NCBI GenBank assembly: GCA_937891905.1
Contig: CALATT010000074.1
Span: 1 to 27,312, forward strand
Direction: 5' to 3'
DNA length: 27,312 nucleotides
DNA from: an uncultured Bacteroidales bacterium
Lineage (GTDB): Bacteria > Bacteroidota > Bacteroidia > Bacteroidales > Paludibacteraceae
Both the position numbers and the translations under genes were made by a program. The notes below the pieces were generated by a model. That model saw only the letters and a list, made by a program, of their open reading frames with translations. It ran no database searches and was not told the DNA's origin. Below, piece by piece: positions 15,220-22,242 of the stretch. How positions within the stretch are numbered: position 1 is the stretch's first letter; each line of letters begins with the position of its first letter.

Positions 15220-16197
15220 TTATAGCCTTATCTCACCATCTGTGCAATGGATCACTTGGATTTTGGAGCCGTCTGTCCAATTCTTTTCAAACTTTATTTT
15301 ATTCCATTGCTCTTTTGTTCCTGTGTATTTCACAGAGGTTAAAGATGAGCAACCTTTGAAAGCCATATATCCAATACTTTTCACGCTGTTAGGGATGGTG
15401 ATAGAGGTTAAAGAAGAGCAACATACGAAAGCAGCATATCCAATACTTGTCACGCTGTTAGGAATGGTGATAGAGGTTAAAAAAGAGCAACCATAGAAAG
15501 TATAATTTTCAATACTCGTTACGCTATTAGGGATAGTAATAGAGGTTAAAGAAGAGCAATCAGCGAAAGCACCCCACCCAATACTTGTCACGCTATTACC
15601 AATAGTGACAGAGGTTAAAGAAGAGCAACCTTCAAAAGCCCAATCTCCAATACTTGTCACGCTATTAGGGATAGTGACCGAGGTTAAAGAAGAACATCTA
15701 TAGAAAGCATACCGTCCAATACTTGTCACGCTATTAGGGATAGTGACCGAGGTTAAAGATGTGCAATTAAAGAAAGCCTTATCTCCAATACTTGTCATGC
15801 TATTAGGGATAGTGACAGAGGTTAAAGAAGAGCAACCATCAAAAGCCTGTTCTCCAATACTTGTCACGCTATTAGGGATAGTAATAGAGGTTAAAGATGA
15901 GCAACCATAGAAAGCATACCATCCAATACTTGTCACGCTATTAGGGATGGTGATAGAGGTTAAAGAAGAGCAACCTAAGAAAGCCTTATATCCAATACTT
16001 GTTACGCGATAAGTGGTGCCCTGATAGGTGATAGTGGGCAATAGATTGACTGAAGAAACAGACTTATCTGCTTTAATCAATTCAATTTCCGTGGGTGAAG
16101 TGATTTCAAAAGTGTATTTACCAATAGTAAACTTCTCGCCAGCCATAATAAGGATGGTTGACAGAACCATGTATAATGTAAATAATACACGCTTCAT
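15220..16197 (-). CDS. BspA-like leucine-rich repeat (LRR_5) surface protein
   Basis: The product has 325 residues counted from the ATG at 16197. That start gives a proper signal peptide (residues 1-19, ending LIMA) and lies about 22 bp downstream of a consensus promoter; a longer frame up to 16320 runs through the promoter and is rejected. After a short N-terminal beta part, residues 66-272 are nine 23-residue LRR_5 repeats (AF.GCSSLTS.TIPNSV, with TSIG between), plus a tenth partial unit to 293. The tail (294-325) has QWNKIKF and VIHCTDGEI, common ends of this family. Such proteins are exported and may bind host or bacterial surfaces. No sorting domain is recognised at the C terminus. The gene is monocistronic and surrounded by repeat-rich noncoding DNA. 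Confidence 0.9.
   Translation of the reverse strand: MKRVLFTLYMVLSTILIMAGEKFTIGKYTFEITSPTEIELIKADKSVSSVNLLPTITYQGTTYRVTSIGYKAFLGCSSLTSITIPNSVTSIGWYAFYGCSSLTSITIPNSVTSIGEQAFDGCSSLTSVTIPNSMTSIGDKAFFNCTSLTSVTIPNSVTSIGRYAFYRCSSLTSVTIPNSVTSIGDWAFEGCSSLTSVTIGNSVTSIGWGAFADCSSLTSITIPNSVTSIENYTFYGCSFLTSITIPNSVTSIGYAAFVCCSSLTSITIPNSVKSIGYMAFKGCSSLTSVKYTGTKEQWNKIKFEKNWTDGSKIQVIHCTDGEIRL
15319..16002 (-). repeat. 69-bp tandem repeats encoding LRR units
   Basis: About ten units of 69 bp encode the LRR_5 repeats. Blocks such as GAGGTTAAAGAAGAGCAACC and CACGCTATTAGGGATAGTGA (plus strand) recur almost unchanged, while the few variable positions cluster around the two residues before AF. DNA-level identity this high suggests recent expansion or ongoing recombination between units. 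Confidence 0.9.
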
Positions 16198-16225
16198 AAT
16201 TTTGTTATTTAAATATTTACGACTG

Positions 16226-16257
16226 CAAAGATAGTAAATTATTTTGAAAGCACCAAA
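16226..16257 (-). promoter_or_regulatory. Promoter of the BspA-like gene
   Basis: On the minus strand: TTTG at 16257-16254, a 20-bp gap, then TATCTTTG at 16233-16226. Predicted start near 16219 gives a leader of about 22 nt to the ATG at 16197, which supports that start codon. Unlike rho and gyrA, its spacer lacks the TTGC[AG]TAT core. Confidence 0.85.
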
Positions 16258-16435
16258 TTTGTAAAGTGAATTTTGCGGAAAAATAGCAAAACGGCAAAAA
16301 AACACCAAACAATCTACCAAGCATAAGTATTAAATTCAGAACTGTAATTCATTTTTTTTATCTATATTACTCTCGCATAGCATATATGCATTGCATGTAT
16401 GCATGTCATGCCATTTTTTTACAAAAATTATACCA

Positions 16436-16530
16436 CACGCAAACAATCATGACAATTTCTTCCCTAAAAAAGTCTTTTTTTATTATAAGGCGAAATAAGC
16501 CTATTATGCCAGCATAAATGCGGCATATAG
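16436..16530. repeat. ~95-bp interspersed repeat, copy 1
   Basis: Alignable over its length with copy 2 (16876-16970): both start CA[CT]ACGCAA, share [AT]TTTCTTC and a run of A, and contain a nearly identical 36-37 nt core (16473-16509 here, 16921-16956 in copy 2). The core ends ATAAGCCTATTATGC. The right end, GCATAAATGCGG[CT]ATATA, also occurs in the palindromic element at 14988-15005, so the three are related. Confidence 0.7.
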
Positions 16531-16621
16531 AACTCATTTCTTACAATTTTTGCTGATAAAAAGTATATATACTAAGTATATATAGTATAAAGTATAAAAA
16601 TGTACTTTTAGGCGTATTATC

Positions 16622-16660
16622 TTATGGTTATCCTATGGGTATGTTATGGTTATCCTATGG
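16622..16660. repeat. 17-bp perfect direct repeat
   Basis: TTATGGTTATCCTATGG occurs at 16622-16638 and again at 16644-16660 with a period of 22 bp. It lies in noncoding DNA upstream of the BspA-like gene. Confidence 0.85.
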
Positions 16661-16744
16661 CATTAACAACTAATTACCATACAATACTCACCAGTGGTGA
16701 CCACTGATAACTGAAAACTAACTGCTTCCATTCAGCAGACTATC

Positions 16745-16777
16745 CCGACGGTGAACCGACGGTCAACCGACGGTCAA
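16745..16777. repeat. Three tandem 11-bp units
   Basis: CCGACGGTGAA, CCGACGGTCAA and CCGACGGTCAA follow one another without gaps. A spaced repeat with 11-bp period puts each unit on nearly the same face of the helix, as in some operators, but no regulator is known. Confidence 0.8.
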
Positions 16778-16854
16778 GGCAAGGATGGCTATAAGAAAAG
16801 TATAGGAAAATAAAATGAGTAAACCTAAAAAGGTTGCTTTTTAGAAATCTTCTG

Positions 16855-16886
16855 CAAAGATACAACAAACTTTGCACATACGCAAG
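16855..16886 (-). promoter_or_regulatory. Orphan promoter, near-copy of the rho promoter
   Basis: On the minus strand: CTTG at 16886-16883, a 20-bp gap, then TATCTTTG at 16862-16855. Positions 16852-16885 match 14881-14914 (the rho promoter) at 33 of 34 bases. No gene starts within 600 bp downstream. The predicted transcript would begin near 16848 with a perfect 8-bp hairpin at 16844-16825. Confidence 0.65.
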
Positions 16887-16970
16887 AAATCACGACATAT
16901 TTCTTCAAAAAAAAAGAATTTCTTTTTTATTATAAGGCAAAATAAGCCTATTATGCGCGCATTTTTGCAA
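16876..16970. repeat. ~95-bp interspersed repeat, copy 2
   Basis: This is a second copy of the repeat at 16436-16530. It begins inside the orphan promoter (CATACGCAA) and carries the same core TTATTATAAGGC, AATAAGCCTATTATGC. It lies between two outward-facing promoters, the orphan minus-strand one and the plus-strand one of the hydrolase gene. Confidence 0.7.
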
Positions 16971-16985
16971 TAATTTGCTTAAAAT

Positions 16986-17017
16986 CTTGCGTATTTGCAG
17001 TTTTTGTAGTATCTTTG
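16986..17017 (+). promoter_or_regulatory. Promoter of the secreted hydrolase gene
   Basis: CTTG at 16986-16989, a 20-bp gap, then TATCTTTG at 17010-17017. Predicted start near 17024 gives a ~35-nt leader to the ATG at 17059 and leaves the TTG at 17032 as an unlikely start. Its sequence is an inverted relative (29 of 34 bases) of the orphan promoter at 16852-16885. Confidence 0.8.
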
Positions 17018-17041
17018 CAGCGTAATTCAAATTGAATGCAG

Positions 17042-17055
17042 TTTTAGATTTTAGA
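17042..17055. repeat. Two TTTTAGA heptamers before the hydrolase start
   Basis: TTTTAGA occurs twice in tandem, followed by TTT and the ATG at 17059. It is the same unit, inverted, as in the rho-aroQ spacer at 12961-12981. Confidence 0.55.
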
Positions 17056-17058
17056 TTT

Positions 17059-17964
17059 ATGAAAAGTTTTTCATTTTTGACTATTCTATGCAAATCATGC
17101 GTAGCTTTAGTATGTATCTGTGTTGTAAGTGTGCAAGCATATGCTTTGCAACCTACTAAAACAGTTTATCTCTATCCAGAAGGAGCAAAAGAATCCAATG
17201 GATATACTGCACAAGATGAATACTATGTGCCTGAACGAGGCGCGCTATATCGTACCTCTGAACCACGAATGGATATCTACATGCCCGCGCATAATAAAAG
17301 CAAAGAAGGAGTTACAGCACTACTATCTTGTCCTGGAGGTGGATACAGCTATACATCAATAGTAAATGAAGGACTGAATGTAGCGAAATACTTTGTACCA
17401 CGCGGTTATGCTGTTGTGGTGCTCAAATATCGCTTGCCTAATGGACATGAGAATATACCACTATCAGATGCCATCCGTGCCATGGAAATACTGCGCGATA
17501 GCGCTACTGTATGGGGATTGAATCCACAAAAAATAGGGGTAATAGGTTTTTCTGCTGGAGGACATCTTGCCGCTTCGTTGGTTACTAAATACACTTCGGC
17601 GAAAAGTCGCCCCGACTTTGGATTGCTTGTCTATCCTGTAATATCGTTTGATAAGAATGTATATCATGGCGGTTCATGCCGTCAGTTATTAGGAGAAGAA
17701 CCTACTGCAGAGCAAATAGAGAATTGGTCATTGGATAAGCAAGTGACAGAGACTACACCTCCATGCTGGTTGGTAGCATGTCAAGATGATCCTACTGTGC
17801 CGGTTGAGAACTCCATACGATTCTACCAAGCGCTGACGGCAAAAAAGGTGCCGGCTACGATGCTATTAGTACCCACAGGTGGTCACGGTTGGGGCTTTAC
17901 CAACCATTTTCCAATGAGAGAAGTGATGGAGCAGTCAATGATTAGCTTTATTTGTGGTGAGTAA
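17059..17964 (+). CDS. Secreted alpha/beta-hydrolase (esterase)
   Basis: The start is taken at the ATG at 17059 (301 residues), because the in-frame TTG at 17032 lies only a few bases after the predicted transcription start. A signal peptide covers about residues 1-29 (ending VSVQAYA). The alpha/beta-hydrolase motifs are an oxyanion-hole segment SCPGGGYSY (90-98), the nucleophile elbow GFSAGGHLAAS (163-173, Ser165), the acid region CQDDPTVPV (241-249) and the catalytic His in GGHGWGF (274-280). This resembles the acetylxylan-esterase-like or BD-FAE-like hydrolases that Bacteroidales export to deacetylate plant polysaccharides. The substrate is inferred, not shown. It is monocistronic with its own consensus promoter. 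Confidence 0.88.
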   Translation: MKSFSFLTILCKSCVALVCICVVSVQAYALQPTKTVYLYPEGAKESNGYTAQDEYYVPERGALYRTSEPRMDIYMPAHNKSKEGVTALLSCPGGGYSYTSIVNEGLNVAKYFVPRGYAVVVLKYRLPNGHENIPLSDAIRAMEILRDSATVWGLNPQKIGVIGFSAGGHLAASLVTKYTSAKSRPDFGLLVYPVISFDKNVYHGGSCRQLLGEEPTAEQIENWSLDKQVTETTPPCWLVACQDDPTVPVENSIRFYQALTAKKVPATMLLVPTGGHGWGFTNHFPMREVMEQSMISFICGE

Positions 17965-18070
17965 CACGCCTCGCTTTAGCTCTATATAGCATTATCACTA
18001 CTTGTCTTTTTATATACCTCCTCAGTGTGCTATGTTTATGGTATGCTATATCACTATTGTGCTATTTCAT

Positions 18071-18106
18071 CTAGTTCCCTAGTTTACTAGTTAACTAGTT
18101 CACTAG
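18071..18106. repeat. Octamer spacer repeat (CTAGTTNN type)
   Basis: CTAG starts at 18071, 18079, 18087, 18095 and 18103, exactly every 8 bp, with units CTAGTTCC, CTAGTTTA, CTAGTTAA, CTAGTTCA. Only the last two bases vary. It is in noncoding DNA after the hydrolase gene. Confidence 0.85.
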
Positions 18107-18314
18107 CAATCCTGTAGCGCAGCGTCCTGTAGGGCTCTGTTTTGCCGTTTTTGATTACCTCATATACAAAACACTCACGCGTTTGCGTGTGCGTAGAGCA
18201 AGAATATCGTTATAAAGGTCGTTTATTTGCGTTCTAAGCGCATGGCGATTTCCTACCGACACCCCGTCGGTGGAAGAAGAAAAATGCGAAAAAACGCAAA
18301 TAATGCGCCAAAAA

Positions 18315-18346
18315 CTTGCATATATGCAATATTTTTTGTACCTTTG
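18315..18346 (+). promoter_or_regulatory. Promoter of gyrA
   Basis: CTTG at 18315-18318, a 20-bp gap, then TACCTTTG at 18339-18346. The spacer begins with the TTGCATATATGCAA palindrome. The -7 box lies in the inverted repeat CTTTGC-AGCC-GCAAAG (18342-18357), and GCCGC-AAA-GCGGC (18349-18361) follows at the predicted start. Confidence 0.85.
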
Positions 18347-18405
18347 CAGCCGCAAAGCGGCTATTTGGATTAGCAAAATAATTGAAACAACAAATATACA
18401 TTACA

Positions 18406-20985
18406 ATGGAAGAAAACGAAAATTTGATTGAGAACGATCGCATTATCCCTGTGAAGATTGAGGAGGAAATGAAAAACTCCTACATTGACTATTCAATGAG
18501 TGTGATCGTGAGTCGCGCCTTGCCAGATGTGCGCGATGGATTCAAGCCGGTACATCGCCGTGTGCTCTTCGGTATGAACGAATTGGGTAACACAAGCGAT
18601 AAGCCTACTAAGAAAAGTGCCCGTATCGTCGGTGAAGTAATGGGTAAGTACCACCCACACGGCGATAGCAGTATTTATGGTACACTCGTGCGTATGGCAC
18701 AGCCATGGGCAATGCGTTATTGCTTGGTAGATGGTCAAGGTAACTTCGGTTCTGTGGATGGTGACGGTGCAGCGGCTATGCGTTATACCGAGGCACGCTT
18801 GTCCAAGTTGGCAGAGGAGATGCTACGCGATATCGAAAAGAAAACAGTAGATATGCAGCCTAACTTTGATGACTCATTGGATGAGCCAACTGTATTACCA
18901 TGCCGCTTCCCGAACTTATTAGTTAATGGCGCGAGTGGTATCGCAGTAGGTATGGCCACCAATATGCCTACCCATAACTTAGGCGAAGTGATCGATGGTT
19001 GCTGCGCGTATATCAATAATATTAAGGCACGCTTGCACGATGAGTTCTGCCCAGAGATAACGGTGGAGGACTTGATGGAGTATGTAAAAGCTCCTGATTT
19101 CCCTACAGGCGGTACTATCTACGGTTATCAAGGCGTACGCGATGCTTTTGAGACAGGTAGAGGAAGTGTAGTGATTCGCAGTAATGCCGATATCGAAACA
19201 GATAATAACGGCCGTGAGCATATTGTCATCACCGAATTGCCATATGGCGTGGTGAAGTCAGAACTCGTGAAGAAAATTGCTGAATTAGTAAGCGATAAGA
19301 AGATTGAAGGTATTTCTGATATCGCAGACCACTCTAAGAAAGATATCCGTATCGTAGTGGAAGTGAAGCGCGATGCAAACGCACAAGTGGTGCTCAATAA
19401 GTTATACAAGTTCACCGCTCTACAATCAAGCTTCGCTGTGAATAATATTGCGCTCGTAAAAGGTCGCCCAATGTTGCTCAACCTTAAGCAGCTCATCGGT
19501 TATTTCATCGAGCACCGTATGGATGTAGTGACACGCCGCACACAATATGAGCTGAAGAAAGCAGAGGAGAAAGCACATATCTTAGAGGGATTAATCATCG
19601 CCGTAGATAATATTGACGAAGTGGTGCGTATCATCCGCGCAAGTCGCACTCCTGCAGACGCGCAAGCGAACCTCGAAGCACGCTTTGAGCTCGATAACTT
19701 GCAATCAAAGGCTATCGTAGATATGCGTCTGGCTGCGCTCACAGGTTTGCGTATTGACGAACTCAAACGCGAGTACGAGGAATTGCAAAAACTGATTGCA
19801 CACCTCAATGAATTGCTCGTTAACGAAGAGATGCGCTATGATGTGATCAATGAAGAGTTGGTAGAAGTGAAGGAGAAATACGCAGACGAGCGCCGCACAA
19901 AAATCGTCAAGATGGCTACAGAATTCAATCCAGAAGATATGTACGCCGATGACGATATGGTGATTACTATCTCTCATCTCGGATATATCAAGCGTACTCC
20001 ATTGGCTGACTTCCGCCAGCAAACACGCGGTGGCGTAGGTTCAAAAGCGGGTTCTGCTCGCGACCAGGACTTCATCGAGTATGTTTACCAAGCATCTATG
20101 CACTCTACCATGATGTTCTTCACCGAGATGGGACGACTCTATTGGCAGAAAGTATATGATTTGCCAGAGGGTAACAAGCAGTCTAAAGGCCGCGCTATCC
20201 AGAATATGATCAACCTCCAAAAGGGCGATAAAGTGCGTACTTGTATCAATGTGAAGGGGCTCAACGATGCGGAATATGTGCAAAACCACTTCCTCATCTT
20301 CATCACCAAGAATGGTTTGATGAAAAAGACTACACTCGAGTCTTATAGCCGTCCGCGCGCGAACGGTATCATCGCACTCGGTTTGCGCGAAGGAGACGAA
20401 TTGATCGAAGTAACACTCACCGATGGACAAAGCGAAATGCTTGTGGCTTCATACAATGGTAAGGTGGTTCGCTTCAACGAGTCTGGCGTTCGTCCAATGG
20501 GTCGTAGCGCGAGCGGTGTGAAAGCTATCACACTCGAAAATGATGGCCAGGATCGTGTGATTGGCATGGTTTGTGTAGAGAAACAAACAGACAAGACTAT
20601 TCTCGTCATCTCTGAGAAAGGATTTGGTAAGCGCACAGCTGTGGACGACGAAGAGGGTAATCCTATCTATCGCGTTACTAATCGCGGCGGTAAGGGTGTG
20701 AAGACCATTGAGATAACAGAGAAAACAGGACAGTTAGTGGGTATCGAAGCCGTTACAGATGCAGACGACCTCATGCTCATGACCAAGTCTGGTACTGCTA
20801 TCCGAATGGCTGTTGACACCATCCGTGAGACAGGACGAGCTGCACAAGGTGTTAAACTCATTGACCTACAAAAGCGCAACGATAGCCTCGTAAGCGGATG
20901 TATCGTGCCAAAAGAAGAGAATGAGGAAACAACCAATACAGAAGAAGTAGAAAATAACGAACAAACCAACGAAACACAAGAATAA
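18406..20985 (+). CDS. gyrA: DNA gyrase subunit A
   Basis: The cleavage and rejoining subunit of DNA gyrase, which introduces negative supercoils together with GyrB. The start is the ATG at 18406 (859 residues); a TTG at 18382 is not needed. The catalytic Tyr127 is in AAAMRYTEARL. The quinolone-determining region reads KYHPHGDSSIYGTLVRMAQP, so Ser88 matches E. coli Ser83 but Gly92 stands where E. coli has Asp87. A GyrA box (QTRGGVG, 539-545) in the C-terminal pinwheel supports GyrA over ParC. The protein ends in a Glu/Asn/Thr-rich acidic tail, as in many gyrases. The promoter and an initial hairpin are visible just upstream; the TPR gene follows after 18 bp. Confidence 0.97.
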   Translation: MEENENLIENDRIIPVKIEEEMKNSYIDYSMSVIVSRALPDVRDGFKPVHRRVLFGMNELGNTSDKPTKKSARIVGEVMGKYHPHGDSSIYGTLVRMAQPWAMRYCLVDGQGNFGSVDGDGAAAMRYTEARLSKLAEEMLRDIEKKTVDMQPNFDDSLDEPTVLPCRFPNLLVNGASGIAVGMATNMPTHNLGEVIDGCCAYINNIKARLHDEFCPEITVEDLMEYVKAPDFPTGGTIYGYQGVRDAFETGRGSVVIRSNADIETDNNGREHIVITELPYGVVKSELVKKIAELVSDKKIEGISDIADHSKKDIRIVVEVKRDANAQVVLNKLYKFTALQSSFAVNNIALVKGRPMLLNLKQLIGYFIEHRMDVVTRRTQYELKKAEEKAHILEGLIIAVDNIDEVVRIIRASRTPADAQANLEARFELDNLQSKAIVDMRLAALTGLRIDELKREYEELQKLIAHLNELLVNEEMRYDVINEELVEVKEKYADERRTKIVKMATEFNPEDMYADDDMVITISHLGYIKRTPLADFRQQTRGGVGSKAGSARDQDFIEYVYQASMHSTMMFFTEMGRLYWQKVYDLPEGNKQSKGRAIQNMINLQKGDKVRTCINVKGLNDAEYVQNHFLIFITKNGLMKKTTLESYSRPRANGIIALGLREGDELIEVTLTDGQSEMLVASYNGKVVRFNESGVRPMGRSASGVKAITLENDGQDRVIGMVCVEKQTDKTILVISEKGFGKRTAVDDEEGNPIYRVTNRGGKGVKTIEITEKTGQLVGIEAVTDADDLMLMTKSGTAIRMAVDTIRETGRAAQGVKLIDLQKRNDSLVSGCIVPKEENEETTNTEEVENNEQTNETQE

Positions 20986-21003
20986 ATTTAATTTATTTGA
21001 ATT

Positions 21004-22242
21004 ATGAAAAAAACATTGTTCTTTGCAGCATTAGTACTGGTTAGTACTTGCTGTTTCGCACAGAAAAACCCTGCAGTTAAGAATGCAAAGCGCTATATAA
21101 TGGCTGAAACACCAGACTTCAGCGCTGCGCGTACTGCGATCGAAGAAGCTATCGCTACCGAACCTACAGCAGAAACATATTACTGGGCAGGTATGATCGG
21201 TTATCAAGAAGTAACACTTGAGAACTATAACCAAATGCTCGGTAAGGGCGTTAATCAAGCATTGGCTGGACAAGCCGTGATGGAGAGCTACGACTATTGG
21301 TTGGAGGCTGACCGATTGGCTATGATTCCTACACTCGATAAGAAGGGTAGAGAAGTAGTGGATACCAAGACGCGCGCAAACATCACCAAGAAAATGCTTG
21401 AGTATTACAAGAACCAAGAATTGGTAAAATATGGCATCTATCTCAATGAGCAACGCGATTTTGAGGGAGCATACAAAGCATTCAAGAAGCATATTGAGAT
21501 ACCAGAACTCGATATGATGCAGAATGAGAAAATCCAAAAAGAAATGCCACGCGATAGTATCTATACACAATATAAATACTATGCCGCTATCTTCGCAGTA
21601 CAAGCGCAGTTGCATGAGCAAGCTATTGCAGTGCTTGAGCAACTCAAAGATGGTGATTATGAGGCTGTTTCTGTCAACCAATTCTTGTATCAAGAGTATG
21701 TTGAACTCAAGGATACTGTGAAATTTGTAGCTACATTGCAAGATGCAATCGCACGATTCCCACAAGAATCATGGTTCTTGCAAAATCTTATCAACTACTA
21801 CATCTTCTCAGGACAAGAGCAAGCAGCTATCGACTACTTAGCACAAGCTATCGAGCGCGAACCAAATGTGGCACAATACCATCATATCAAGGGTAACCTC
21901 GATGAGAACCAAGGTAACTACGAAGCTGCGTTAGTGGATTTCGATAACGCACTCAAACTTGACCCAACATTGGCAGACGCCATGGCTGGTAAAGGACGAG
22001 TATATTACAATCAAGCTGTTAAACTGAACGAGGCAGCTGCGATGATCTCTGATAATAAGGAGTATAAGAAAGCACTTGAAGAAATGAATGAAGTATTCCG
22101 CAAAGCGCTTCCATTCTTCGAGAAAGCACACGAGATGGCTCCTGAAGACAGAAATTATATGCAAATCCTCAAAGGATTATACTATCGATTCAATATGACA
22201 GCTGAGTATGACGCTATCAGCGAGAAGTTGAATAACTTATAA
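21004..22242 (+). CDS. Exported tetratricopeptide-repeat protein
   Basis: The 412-residue product has a signal peptide (residues 1-19, ending CCFA) followed by QKNPAVKNAKRYI. At least three TPR-like helical pairs are readable: FEGAYKAFKKHIEIPE, EQAIAVLEQL, and a classical pair AQYHHIKGNLDENQGNYEAA plus LVDFDNALKLDP. Further helical pairs run to the C terminus. It probably acts as a periplasmic scaffold for protein-protein contacts. The partner is unknown. It lies 18 bp after gyrA without its own consensus promoter, so it is likely cotranscribed. Its stop codon overlaps the start of ruvX (TAATG). Confidence 0.85.
   Translation: MKKTLFFAALVLVSTCCFAQKNPAVKNAKRYIMAETPDFSAARTAIEEAIATEPTAETYYWAGMIGYQEVTLENYNQMLGKGVNQALAGQAVMESYDYWLEADRLAMIPTLDKKGREVVDTKTRANITKKMLEYYKNQELVKYGIYLNEQRDFEGAYKAFKKHIEIPELDMMQNEKIQKEMPRDSIYTQYKYYAAIFAVQAQLHEQAIAVLEQLKDGDYEAVSVNQFLYQEYVELKDTVKFVATLQDAIARFPQESWFLQNLINYYIFSGQEQAAIDYLAQAIEREPNVAQYHHIKGNLDENQGNYEAALVDFDNALKLDPTLADAMAGKGRVYYNQAVKLNEAAAMISDNKEYKKALEEMNEVFRKALPFFEKAHEMAPEDRNYMQILKGLYYRFNMTAEYDAISEKLNNL

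Larger units (their letters stand above)
16258..16851. other. Long noncoding stretch upstream of the BspA-like gene
   Basis: There is no supported gene over about 600 bp. It holds a copy of a ~95-bp repeat (16436-16530), an AT-rich part with several TATATA/AGTATA words (about 16560-16600), and a 17-bp perfect direct repeat (16622-16638 and 16644-16660). It also has a short palindrome CAGTGG-TGA-CCACTG (16692-16706) and three 11-bp units CCGACGGT[GC]AA (16745-16777). The 8-bp perfect hairpin CTAAAAAG/CTTTTTAG with loop GTTG at 16825-16844 lies just downstream of an orphan minus-strand promoter. It could be transcribed into a small RNA or a long leader of the BspA-like gene. Confidence 0.6.
17965..18405. 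other. Noncoding region between hydrolase and gyrA
   Basis: This 441-bp gap has no supported gene. It contains an octamer spacer repeat (18071-18106), a CCTGTAG direct repeat (around 18115 and 18130), a small hairpin ACCGAC-ACCCC-GTCGGT (about 18257-18273) and the gyrA promoter. No T-rich strong terminator for the hydrolase gene was found. Confidence 0.6.

Noticed and set aside
15319..16002. CRISPR-like regular repeats
   Set aside because: The 69-bp units are in frame and encode LRR_5 repeats; there are no spacers of unique sequence and no cas genes.
16198..16320. Upstream extension of the BspA-like gene to an ATG at 16320
   Set aside because: The extension runs through the consensus promoter (16226-16257), has no domain and hides the signal peptide that starts at the ATG at 16197.
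16258..17031. tRNA or known riboswitch in the long noncoding stretch
   Set aside because: No cloverleaf arms, T-loop or CCA end and no recognisable riboswitch core could be found by eye.
16905..17093. 62-codon minus-strand open frame
   Set aside because: It overlaps the hydrolase promoter and repeat copy 2, and is Lys/Asn/Ile-rich from AT-rich DNA, without any domain.
18382..18405. TTG start of gyrA eight codons upstream
   Set aside because: The ATG at 18406 begins a normal GyrA N terminus; the upstream codons (KQQIYIT) are not part of the family.
21031..21765. 244-codon minus-strand open frame opposite the TPR gene
   Set aside because: Antisense to a gene with a clear signal peptide and TPR motifs; Cys/Leu-rich, no domain, no promoter.
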